This document shows, piece by piece, positions 1 through 6,290 of a stretch of 8,326 bases of DNA. The position numbers and the translations under genes were made by a program. The first letter of the stretch is position 1. The number at the start of each line of letters is the position of its first letter. The notes beneath the pieces are model-generated. The model ran no database searches and was not told the origin of the DNA. It saw only the letters and a list, made by a program, of their open reading frames with translations. Origin of the DNA: Nitrospiraceae bacterium (lineage in GTDB: Bacteria; Nitrospirota; Nitrospiria; Nitrospirales; Nitrospiraceae); the NCBI GenBank assembly GCA_005800255.1, contig SYGW01000024.1:1-8326 (forward strand), written 5' to 3'.

Positions 1-1
1 G

Positions 2-826
2 ATCAATCCCGGCAATTCCGGCGGAGCCTTGGTCAACATGAGCGGTGAGCTCATGGGGATCAATACGGCCATCTTCTCGCGGACTGGTGGATCCGAAGGA
101 ATTGGATTTGCCATTCCCAGCAGCATCGCGGTGGATATTGTCGATAGTTTGCAGAAGACCGGCAAGGTCGTGCGGGGCTGGATGGGCGTCGCGATTCAGG
201 AGATCACGCCGGCCTTGGCCAAGTCGTTTAAGCTGCCGGAGCAGCGTAAGGGGGTTTTGATCAGCGATGTGAACGAAAACGGCCCCTCCCACGTTGCCGG
301 AATCCGCCGTGGCGATGTGGTGATCGCGTTTAACGGAAAAGAAGTCCAGAACGTCAGCCAGTTGCGCAACCTGGTCGCCCGCACGATGGTCGGCAAGGAT
401 GCGCAGGTGAAGATCTTGCGCGACGGCAAGGAACAGACTCTCGCCGTGAAGGTGGCGGAGCGGCCGACGGATGAAATGTTGGCGAAGAAGGAACAGCCAG
501 CTCCCAAGGAACAGCCGGAAGCGGCGAAGTTGCCGGATAATGTGCTGGCTTCTCTCCGGGTGCAGGGGTTAGATGCGGCGACGATGAGCCAGTTCAACAT
601 CCCGGCGAAGATGACCGGGGTGGTCGTGACGTCGGTCGAAAGCGGTGGCGCGGCGGAAGCGGCGGGGCTGCAGCGCGGCGACGTGATTCAGGAAGTGAAC
701 CATGAAATCGTGAAGACGCTCGAGGACTACCAGAAGGCGTCCCGCAAACTGAAAAAAGACGAGTTGGCCGTTCTACTGTTGAGCCGACAGGGGAATAACC
801 TGTTCGTGGCGGTCAATCCCAAGTAA
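2..826 (+). CDS. htrA: HtrA/DegP-family serine protease with two PDZ domains, 5'-truncated by the window edge
   Basis: This is the C-terminal 274 residues of a periplasmic quality-control protease/chaperone that degrades misfolded envelope proteins. The frame is open from base 2, and the first residues read INPGNSGGAL, the family's active-site block, with the catalytic Ser codon at 17-19. The His and Asp of the triad, and any signal peptide, lie upstream of the window. EGIGFAIP, just before the PDZ region, is also typical of the family. PDZ1 spans about residues 55-153 (GVLISDV, then GIRRGDVVIAFNG). A Lys/Glu/Pro/Ala-rich linker (about 155-178) leads to PDZ2 at about 181-272 (GVVVTSV, AAGLQRGDVI). 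Two PDZ domains indicate the DegP/DegQ/MucD type rather than single-PDZ DegS. The TTG at 29 encodes the conserved Leu of GGAL and is not a start. tatC follows after 68 nt on the same strand. Family call is firm; the exact orthologue is not resolved. Confidence 0.95.
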   Translation: MNPGNSGGALVNMSGELMGINTAIFSRTGGSEGIGFAIPSSIAVDIVDSLQKTGKVVRGWMGVAIQEITPALAKSFKLPEQRKGVLISDVNENGPSHVAGIRRGDVVIAFNGKEVQNVSQLRNLVARTMVGKDAQVKILRDGKEQTLAVKVAERPTDEMLAKKEQPAPKEQPEAAKLPDNVLASLRVQGLDAATMSQFNIPAKMTGVVVTSVESGGAAEAAGLQRGDVIQEVNHEIVKTLEDYQKASRKLKKDELAVLLLSRQGNNLFVAVNPK

Positions 827-836
827 CCAGCATGAC

Positions 837-873
837 GAGAACCGTGTCTGCCCGGAGACGGGTGGCACGGCTC
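837..873 (+). other. GC-rich hairpin with GNRA tetraloop between htrA and tatC
   Basis: CCCG-GAGA-CGGG (851-862) forms a perfect 4-bp stem closed by a GAGA (GNRA) tetraloop. Past a small internal loop, CCGTG (842-846) pairs with CACGG (866-870), and GAG/CTC (837-839, 871-873) extends it beyond an AA bulge. No T-run follows, so it is not a standard intrinsic terminator. GAACCGT (839-845) could instead pair with ACGGTTC (886-892), directly before the tatC start, which excludes the lower stem. A role in mRNA processing or in tuning tatC expression is inference. Confidence 0.4.
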
Positions 874-894
874 ATCATCGGATGAACGGTTCGT

Positions 895-1833
895 ATGTCC
901 GACGGTTTGAATTCACTCAACCAGTGGCTACAAGACACGATCTTTAAGCCGTTGGAAGACAAGAAGATGCCGGTCATGGAGCACCTCGTGGAGCTCCAGG
1001 TCCGGCTGACGCGCGCAGTCATCATCACCGCCCTGGTGTTCGTCGGCACGTTTTTCTATGCCGATACGCTGGTGCAGTGGCTCCGCATCCCCCTCCAGAA
1101 CATGTTTGTGCCTGGGTCCCTCTCCTGGATGCCGACGGATCTGCCAACCGTGCCCTTCGTCTTTCTCGCGCCGGCTGAAGCCCTCTGGCAAAACGTCAAG
1201 GTGGCTGGGCTTTTTGCCCTTGTCGCTGCGACCCCCTACATTCTGCTGGAAGTCTGGCAATTCGTCGTGCCGGGTCTCCATGCCCAGGAGCGGCGTTTTG
1301 TGGCGCCATTCGTCCTGCTGAGCGCGCTGGCTTTTTACGCGGGGGTGGGCTTTTCGTTTTTCTTCGTGCTGCCGTTTGCGCTGAACTTTCTGGTCTCCTA
1401 TGGCGTCAACGCCGGCTTCATTCCCCAGATCTCCATTGCTCAGTATGTCGGATTTTCCCTCTGGTTCTTGATGGTGTTCGGGCTGATCTTCGAAGTGCCG
1501 CTCGCGATCACTCTCATGGCGAAGCTAGGGTGGGTCGATGCGCCCTTTCTCAAGCGGTATCGGAAGTGGGCCCTGTTGGGCTCGTTCATCATCGCCGCCA
1601 TCCTGACACCTACGCCGGACCCCTTCAATCAATGTCTCATGGCCCTGCCGATGTATGTCTTCTATGAAGTCGGCATCGTGAGCGCGGGGTTTTTCAACAA
1701 GAAGAAGCCCGCGACGGAAGAGTCGTCCCTGCCGGCTGTGGCTGCCGCCGCAGATGGAAACGGCAAAGCGGCGGGACTCCCCAACGTGGGAGAGGGCGAG
1801 TATGTCGGTGTGCCAACCGGCCGCCGGCGATAA
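895..1833 (+). CDS. tatC: TatC, twin-arginine translocase subunit
   Basis: This is the polytopic inner-membrane receptor of the Tat system, which recognises twin-arginine signal peptides and exports folded, often cofactor-loaded proteins with TatA/TatB. The family pattern HLVELQVRL is at residues 30-38. The block VWQFVVPGL with ERR (119-134) follows, then TPTPDPFNQ (238-246) before the last helices, and the hydrophobicity suits six membrane segments. The counterparts of E. coli F94, E103 and D211 appear kept (F123, E132, D242); the counterpart of E. coli R17 is Gln35. The 312 residues exceed the ~258 of E. coli TatC because of about 24 extra N-terminal residues and a ~45-residue Ala/Gly/Lys-rich cytoplasmic tail. 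The ATG at 895 lacks a good Shine-Dalgarno; the ATG at 967 (MPVMEHL) is an alternative start that would remove the extension. No tatA/tatB is visible. mrp follows after 45 nt. Confidence 0.95.
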   Translation: MSDGLNSLNQWLQDTIFKPLEDKKMPVMEHLVELQVRLTRAVIITALVFVGTFFYADTLVQWLRIPLQNMFVPGSLSWMPTDLPTVPFVFLAPAEALWQNVKVAGLFALVAATPYILLEVWQFVVPGLHAQERRFVAPFVLLSALAFYAGVGFSFFFVLPFALNFLVSYGVNAGFIPQISIAQYVGFSLWFLMVFGLIFEVPLAITLMAKLGWVDAPFLKRYRKWALLGSFIIAAILTPTPDPFNQCLMALPMYVFYEVGIVSAGFFNKKKPATEESSLPAVAAAADGNGKAAGLPNVGEGEYVGVPTGRRR

Positions 1834-1878
1834 CGGAAAGACGCAGATCGGGCGCAACGTTTTACAGAAGGACGATAC

Positions 1879-2832
1879 ATGGCTCGTGAACTGAATGTGA
1901 TTCAACCTCCCAGCTCCGGCGGCAGCGATGCCTGCATCTACATGTGGGCCTGCGCGATTTGCGACGAGAATGAAACCTGCCAGAAGGATAAGGAAGGGCA
2001 CAGCCGCTGGCTTGTGGCCAAGCGGATGGAGCGGATCGAATACAAAGTGCTCGTCATGAGCAACAAGGGCGGAGTCGGGAAGAGCACCTGCACAACCAAT
2101 CTTGCCGTGAGTCTCGCGCTCAAGGGCTGGCATGTCGGTATCTGCGATATGGACATCCATGGGCCGAACATTCCGAAGATGGTGGGGGCCGAAGGGCAGA
2201 AGCTCAAGATCAGCAGCTCGGGCGGGATCATCCCCTTTCAGGCCTACAATCTCAAAATCGCGTCCATGTCATTTCTCTTGCAGAATTCGGACGATCCGAT
2301 CATCTGGCGCGACGCCTATAAGTATGAGTTCATCAACCAACTGCTGGGCGGAGTCGAGTGGCAGGACTTGAACTTCCTGTTTGTGGACTTGCCGCCAGGG
2401 ACGGGCAATGAATCGGTGACGACCATCGACCTGCTCGGCAATGTCAGCGGCGCCGTGATCATTACGACGCCCCAGGAAGTGGCCTTGCTGGATTCCCGCA
2501 AGTCCGTGACCTTCTGCAAGGACAGCGAAGTGCCGATCATCGGAATTGTCGAGAACATGAGCGGGCTGGAATGTCCCCATTGCCACAACCACATCGACGT
2601 CTTTCGCAAGGGCGGCGGCGAAGCTTCCGCGGCCGATATGGGCGTGCCGTTTCTCGGCCGCATCCCGCTCGACCCCGATGTCGTGCTCCAGTCCGACGCA
2701 GGGGAGCCCTTCGCGATGTTCAACTCGGACTCGGCGACCGCCGCCTGTTATCACGACATTGCCAACAAGGTTGAAGCGTTCTGCAAGAAGAGTGGGTCGC
2801 TCGTGAAGATCGCGCCCCGGCAGGCGCATTGA
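1879..2832 (+). CDS. mrp: Mrp/NBP35-type P-loop Fe-S cluster carrier ATPase
   Basis: This is a cytosolic ParA/MinD-superfamily ATPase that, by family knowledge, binds and transfers [4Fe-4S] clusters to apoproteins. The deviant Walker A is NKGGVGKST (residues 62-70), and LPPGTG (171-176) is the Mrp/NBP35 signature. A CPHC pair (Cys232, Cys235) matches the cysteines that bridge the cluster between two subunits. Before the ATPase core there are four more cysteines, C19-x5-C25-x2-C28-x5-C34, an NBP35-like N-terminal cluster motif absent from the shortest ApbC/Mrp proteins. The 317-aa length fits. An AGAAGGA ribosome site at 1866-1872, six bases before the ATG, supports the start. The gene lies 45 nt after tatC and 13 nt before moeA, so it is probably cotranscribed with both. 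Maturation of a molybdenum/Fe-S enzyme is a reasonable but inferred job. Family confidence is high; the client is unknown. Confidence 0.95.
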   Translation: MARELNVIQPPSSGGSDACIYMWACAICDENETCQKDKEGHSRWLVAKRMERIEYKVLVMSNKGGVGKSTCTTNLAVSLALKGWHVGICDMDIHGPNIPKMVGAEGQKLKISSSGGIIPFQAYNLKIASMSFLLQNSDDPIIWRDAYKYEFINQLLGGVEWQDLNFLFVDLPPGTGNESVTTIDLLGNVSGAVIITTPQEVALLDSRKSVTFCKDSEVPIIGIVENMSGLECPHCHNHIDVFRKGGGEASAADMGVPFLGRIPLDPDVVLQSDAGEPFAMFNSDSATAACYHDIANKVEAFCKKSGSLVKIAPRQAH

Positions 2833-2833
2833 T

Positions 2834-2840
2834 GGAGGAG
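2834..2840 (+). promoter_or_regulatory. Ribosome binding site for moeA
   Basis: GGAGGAG lies five bases before the GTG at 2846 and just after the mrp stop (2830-2832). It fixes the GTG as the moeA start. Confidence 0.85.
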
Positions 2841-2845
2841 AGACC

Positions 2846-4144
2846 GTGAAGGCCATAGACGCGACAGAGGGGCTTACACAGCTACAGGAAGCGCAGCGGA
2901 TCGTCTTGGAGTCCACGCCGACGTTGGGCCTGGAAAAGATTTCGATTCTGGATGCGCTCGGTCGTGTCCTGGGCGAGGACATCGTGGCGGAGCGGGATAA
3001 TCCCCCCTGGAATAACAGCGCGATGGACGGCTTTGCCGTGCGTTGGGAGGATATCAAACAGGAGCAGACGATTCAGAAGCCGGTGACGCTCACGGTGATC
3101 GAAGACGTGCCGGCCGGCAAGATGCCGTCCAAAACCGTCGGCGAGGGGCAGGCGATTCGCATCATGACCGGGGCGCCGATCCCGAAGGGAGCGGACACGG
3201 TTTTGAAGGTCGAGGATACGGAACATACGCCCGACTCCGTTCGCGTATTCAAGGCGGAACAGCAAGGCGCCAACATCCGTCCGCAAGGCGAAGATGTGAA
3301 GGAGGGCGACTGTATCATTGCCAAGGGGACGCAGATCCGGCCAGGTGAAGCGGGGATGCTGGCAATCCTGGCCAAGTCCTTCATCTTCGCCTATCAACGG
3401 CCCAGGGTGGCGATCCTCTCGACCGGCGATGAATTGGCGGATTTGGACGAGCGGTTCAGCGAAGAAAAAATCATCAACTCCAACAGCTATGGGATTGCGG
3501 CCGCCGTTCAGGAAGCGGGCGGCATTCCCTTCTTGCTGGGAATCGCGCGGGACACGCCTGCGGCCTTGAAGGAAAAGATCTCGCATGGACTGACGGCGGA
3601 CATTCTGGTCCTGTCCGGCGGCGTCTCAATGGGCGATTACGATTTTACGAAGACGGTGTTTCACGAGCTTGGCGCCGAAATGAATTTCTGGAAGCTGGCG
3701 ATCAGGCCGGGGCAGCCGCTTGCGTTCGGCAAGATTCAGGGCAAGCTGGCCTTCGGTCTGCCGGGGAACCCTGTCTCCTCCATGGTGACATTCGAGCAGC
3801 TGGTGCGGCCTGCGATGCTGAAAATGAGCGGCCATCGGCATTACGGCCGGCCGGTCGTGCAGGCGATCTTCGAGGAAAAGTTTTCCAAGAGGACGGATCG
3901 GCGCCACTTTCTGCGCGGGGTGCTAACGCAGGAAGCGGGGGTCTTCAAGGTGCGAACCACCGGGGCTCAGGGGTCCGGAATTTTGACCTCCATGGTGAAG
4001 GCCAATTGCCTGATCGATATTCCAGTCGAAGTCGAACGGGTCAATCCCGGCGACCTGGTCTCGGTGCAATTGCTGTGCGGCGAAGTGTGGGCGAACCATG
4101 CAGGCCAGGTCCAGGCGGACGGGCCTCGTCTTTCCTGTTGCTGA
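2846..4144 (+). CDS. moeA: MoeA, molybdopterin molybdenumtransferase
   Basis: MoeA inserts molybdate into adenylylated molybdopterin, the last step of basic Mo cofactor synthesis, in the cytosol. Diagnostic blocks run in order: NSAMDGFAV (57-65, with the conserved Asp61), IRIMTGAPIPKGAD (104-117), the MogA-like domain LSTGDEL (191-197, Asp195/Glu196), LSGGVSMGDYD (256-266) and IRPGQPLAFG with LPGNPVSSMVTFEQ (286-318). A C-terminal domain IV (about 335-410) follows. The 432 residues are slightly more than the ~411 of E. coli MoeA. The excess includes a polar tail ending in a Cys-Cys pair of unknown meaning. Translation starts at GTG, backed by a strong ribosome site. The gene lies 13 nt after mrp and 49 nt before mobB; pairing with mobB is a common Moco arrangement. 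Confidence 0.97.
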   Translation: MKAIDATEGLTQLQEAQRIVLESTPTLGLEKISILDALGRVLGEDIVAERDNPPWNNSAMDGFAVRWEDIKQEQTIQKPVTLTVIEDVPAGKMPSKTVGEGQAIRIMTGAPIPKGADTVLKVEDTEHTPDSVRVFKAEQQGANIRPQGEDVKEGDCIIAKGTQIRPGEAGMLAILAKSFIFAYQRPRVAILSTGDELADLDERFSEEKIINSNSYGIAAAVQEAGGIPFLLGIARDTPAALKEKISHGLTADILVLSGGVSMGDYDFTKTVFHELGAEMNFWKLAIRPGQPLAFGKIQGKLAFGLPGNPVSSMVTFEQLVRPAMLKMSGHRHYGRPVVQAIFEEKFSKRTDRRHFLRGVLTQEAGVFKVRTTGAQGSGILTSMVKANCLIDIPVEVERVNPGDLVSVQLLCGEVWANHAGQVQADGPRLSCC

Positions 4145-4179
4145 AGCCGTGCCACGTTGTTGATGTGTGATGCCTAACG

Positions 4180-4184
4180 AAGGA
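4180..4184 (+). promoter_or_regulatory. Ribosome binding site deciding the mobB start
   Basis: AAGGA is nine bases before the ATG at 4194. The in-frame GTG at 4167 and ATG at 4170 would place this site inside the coding region and have no upstream site of similar strength, so 4194 is preferred. The resulting start, MAVPIVSFVG, runs directly into the P-loop strand as in the family. Confidence 0.65.
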
Positions 4185-4193
4185 CCCTGTTGT

Positions 4194-4718
4194 ATGGCCG
4201 TACCTATCGTGTCGTTTGTCGGGCGGTCGAACAGCGGGAAGACCACGCTGGTCGAGCGGGTGATTCCTGAATTGGTGCGGGCCGGCTACAAGGTGGCGAC
4301 GGTGAAACATGCCGGCCATGGGTTCGATCTCGATACGGAAGGCAAGGACAGCTGGCGCCATAAGCGGGCCGGAGCTAGTAGCGTGATGGTGCTCTCCAAG
4401 GGCAGCATGGCGATGTTTGCCGATGTGTCCGATCAAATGAGCGTCGAGGCGGTCCGGGACCGGTTTCTCGACTCCAGCTACGACCTCATCATTGCCGAAG
4501 GGTGGAAGCACGAAGGCTATCCGAAGATCGTGATCATCCGTGAGGCGGTCGGCGAAATCCCCGTGTCCTCGGAAGGCTTGCTGGCGGTGGTGTCGGATAA
4601 GCTGATCGATCTTTCCGTGCCCCTGTTTGGCCTGGACGATGTCGCGGGCGTGGCCGCCTTGATCATGAAGCAATTCCCCAAATCACGTTCCCATTCGGAG
4701 CATGAACTGGAAGCCTAA
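4194..4718 (+). CDS. mobB: MobB, molybdopterin-guanine dinucleotide synthesis GTP-binding protein
   Basis: MobB is a small GTP-binding adaptor that assists MobA or MoeA in loading and modifying the molybdenum cofactor; its role is auxiliary in known cases. The 174-aa protein opens with VSFVGRSNSGKTTL, a strand and P-loop (GRSNSGKT), in its first ~20 residues. It then has the MobB hallmark TVKHAGHGFDLDTEGKDSW, with the following RHKRAGA. YDLIIAEGWKHEGYPKI is the second conserved block, with the EGWK sequence typical of MobB. Length matches E. coli MobB (~170 aa). Longer forms from 4167 or 4170 are possible but less likely. The 3' end overlaps the cytochrome gene by 17 nt (4702-4718) in another frame, suggesting translational coupling. 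No mobA is in view. Confidence 0.93.
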   Translation: MAVPIVSFVGRSNSGKTTLVERVIPELVRAGYKVATVKHAGHGFDLDTEGKDSWRHKRAGASSVMVLSKGSMAMFADVSDQMSVEAVRDRFLDSSYDLIIAEGWKHEGYPKIVIIREAVGEIPVSSEGLLAVVSDKLIDLSVPLFGLDDVAGVAALIMKQFPKSRSHSEHELEA

Positions 4719-5412
4719 AGCGACCATCCTGTTGGCCCTGACTCTCGGCGCCCTCGTGCTGGGCGCGGTGGCCATTCCTATCACGAACCATCCGACCTTC
4801 TGCGCCAGCTGCCATACCATCGCGCCTTCCCATGAGAGTTGGGCGAAATCCTCGCATCGGGAGGTGACCTGTGTGGCCTGCCATGTGCGGCCAGGCCTCG
4901 AAGGCTGGCTCCACGATAAGGCCTGGGCCGGAACGAAGGATGTGGCGATCTATTTGTTCGGGAGCCCGACCGATTCGCACAACCTCCAGGCGAAGGTCGA
5001 TTCATCCGTTTGCCTGGGCTGCCATCGAGACATTCTGCGGGTTTCCGAAGTGGCCCCGCGCGATCTGCCTCCGCCGGTTAAAGAGGTCGGTCTGATCATG
5101 AGCCATCGCAAACATATTGAAGCCTTTGCGACGCGAGGCCAGGGGGAGGGCTGCACGACCTGCCATTCTTCGGTGGTGCATGAACGGCCGATCAAGGGCT
5201 ATCCGATCGTGCTCCCGCGCGGGCATGTGTCTGCCGACGAGAAACCCTGGTACCCGGACCATCCGGAAGGTTCATATCTGCGGACCAGAGCCCTCAAGGA
5301 TTGTTTCCGCTGCCACGACGGGAAGACCGAGCATGAGGGGAAGATCGTGAGCCGGAAATGTGAAACCTGCCATCTCCCTGAGAAGATCGGCAACGCCCTG
5401 CTCTTCAACTGA
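4702..5412 (+). CDS. Membrane-anchored hexaheme c-type cytochrome, NapC/NirT-like
   Basis: This predicted quinol-side electron carrier is anchored in the inner membrane with its heme domain in the periplasm. Residues 8-26 form one uncleaved hydrophobic helix after a short basic N-terminus (MNWKPK), as in NapC/NirT/NrfH. Six CXXCH heme-binding motifs follow at residues 34-38, 57-61, 104-108, 151-155, 201-205 and 220-224. The stretch from the first to the second motif (FCASCH, then SWAKSSHREVTCVACH) resembles the NapC/NirT family. NapC and NrfH usually carry four hemes, so this is an expanded relative, 236 aa long. The only sensible start is ATG 4702, because later codons would cut into the anchor helix. 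No well-spaced ribosome site is seen (GGAG at 4697-4700 is too close), and the gene overlaps the mobB end, so coupled translation is likely. The redox partner cannot be named. Confidence 0.9.
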   Translation: MNWKPKATILLALTLGALVLGAVAIPITNHPTFCASCHTIAPSHESWAKSSHREVTCVACHVRPGLEGWLHDKAWAGTKDVAIYLFGSPTDSHNLQAKVDSSVCLGCHRDILRVSEVAPRDLPPPVKEVGLIMSHRKHIEAFATRGQGEGCTTCHSSVVHERPIKGYPIVLPRGHVSADEKPWYPDHPEGSYLRTRALKDCFRCHDGKTEHEGKIVSRKCETCHLPEKIGNALLFN

Positions 5413-5426
5413 CTCGCTGATTGTCC

Positions 5427-6155
5427 ATGTCCACACCAGTTTTGCAGGTCTACCATCTCGTAAAACAGTTCGGCGATTTCACCGCTGTTAACGACATTTC
5501 CTTCGACCTCAGGCCGGGAGAGATCCTAGGATTGTTGGGGCCGAACGGGGCGGGGAAAACCACGACCATTCAGATGCTGCTCGGGGTGGTGAAGCCGACT
5601 TCCGGCTCCGTGCAGATGTTCGGGCGAGATCTGGAGACGGACCGCGAGGCGATTCTGCAACAAGTCAATTTTTCTTCGACCTATGTTTCCATGCCGCAGG
5701 CGCTCACGGTGGAGGAAAATCTCTGGGTGATCGCGCGGCTCTACGGTCTGTCGCAGATCCAGGAGCGGGTCGATCGCATCGTGGCAAGGCTTGAGATGGA
5801 GGAGTTTCGCCATAAAGTCATGCGCAAATTGTCCTCCGGTCAAAGCACCAGGCTGGGACTGGCCAAGGCCTTTCTGACCGAACCGAAAATTCTGTTCCTC
5901 GACGAGCCGACCGCGAGCCTCGATCCCGATATCGCGCAAAAGATCCGGAGCTTCCTCAAGGAGGAGCGGCGTTCGTCAGGCCTGAGCGTGCTCTATTCGT
6001 CGCACAATATGCATGAGATGGAAGAAATGACGGACCGGATCATCTTCCTCCAGCGGGGCAAGATCGTGGCGGAGGGGACGGCACAGGAGATTGTGGCGCG
6101 GTTCGGGCAGGCAGATCTGGAAGAAGTGTTTGTGAAATTGGCGCGGGAGCAGTAG
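5427..6155 (+). CDS. ABC transporter ATP-binding protein, ABC-2/exporter type
   Basis: This cytosolic ATPase powers a two-gene exporter with the downstream permease. In the 242-aa protein, Walker A is GPNGAGKTT (residues 38-46), the signature is LSSGQ (135-139, a variant of LSGGQ), Walker B is ILFLDEP (155-161) and the switch His is H193 (SSHNMHE). At the Q-loop, VNFSSTYVSMPQALTVEENL aligns with the usual IGYLPQ-type segment so that Thr85 sits where glutamine is expected. The region resembles the NFSS-type branch of ABC-2 ATPases, so this may be a family trait. ATG 5427 gives MSTPVLQVYHLVK; an upstream TTG at 5421 is possible but not needed. It starts 14 nt after the cytochrome. The substrate is unknown; related systems export lipids, polysaccharides or drugs. 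Confidence 0.93.
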   Translation: MSTPVLQVYHLVKQFGDFTAVNDISFDLRPGEILGLLGPNGAGKTTTIQMLLGVVKPTSGSVQMFGRDLETDREAILQQVNFSSTYVSMPQALTVEENLWVIARLYGLSQIQERVDRIVARLEMEEFRHKVMRKLSSGQSTRLGLAKAFLTEPKILFLDEPTASLDPDIAQKIRSFLKEERRSSGLSVLYSSHNMHEMEEMTDRIIFLQRGKIVAEGTAQEIVARFGQADLEEVFVKLAREQ

Positions 6156-6248
6156 GAGGCGCCGGGGAGGGTCTCTGTGCTTGCGCAACGCGCGGCCTCA
6201 GAAGGCCCTCGTTGGACGCGCGCAGGGGAGACTCTCCCCAGCGCCTCC
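6155..6248 (+). repeat. 94-nt long palindromic element with nested hairpin
   Basis: Arm one (6155-6175) and arm two (6228-6248) are 21-nt inverted repeats. Nineteen positions are Watson-Crick pairs, one is a G-U wobble (6170/6233) and one a C-A mismatch (6163/6240). Inside, TGTGC/GCGCA (6176-6180, 6220-6224), CAACG/CGTTG (6186-6190, 6210-6214) and GGCCT-CAGA-AGGCC (6194-6207) stack on with small bulges, making one long nearly continuous stem. The left arm begins on the last base of the ABC ATPase stop codon. No T-run follows, so it is unlikely to be an intrinsic terminator. It fills most of the gap between two genes that would normally be adjacent. This suggests an inserted REP/MITE-like repeat or an mRNA stability/processing structure. 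Copy number elsewhere is unknown. Confidence 0.85.
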
Positions 6249-6290
6249 TTGATTGCCTGCCCAACCGAGTAGAGGGAAGAGAAGAGAGAA

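Noticed and set aside
1525..2160. 211-aa minus-strand reading frame opposite tatC and mrp
   Set aside because: It has no recognisable domain and lies opposite well-identified coding sequence.
2269..3057. 262-aa minus-strand reading frame opposite mrp and moeA
   Set aside because: It is antisense to two strongly conserved genes and shows no domain; long opposite-strand frames are common in GC-rich DNA.
4167..4193. Upstream GTG/ATG starts for mobB
   Set aside because: The AAGGA site at 4180-4184 fits the ATG at 4194, whose product begins directly at the P-loop strand as in the family.
4041..4673. 210-aa minus-strand reading frame opposite moeA and mobB
   Set aside because: It is rich in His, Arg and Gly by reverse-strand codon effect and has no family motif.
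6155..6248. Intrinsic terminator after the ABC ATPase
   Set aside because: The hairpin is strong but has no following T-run, and termination would separate the ATPase from its permease.
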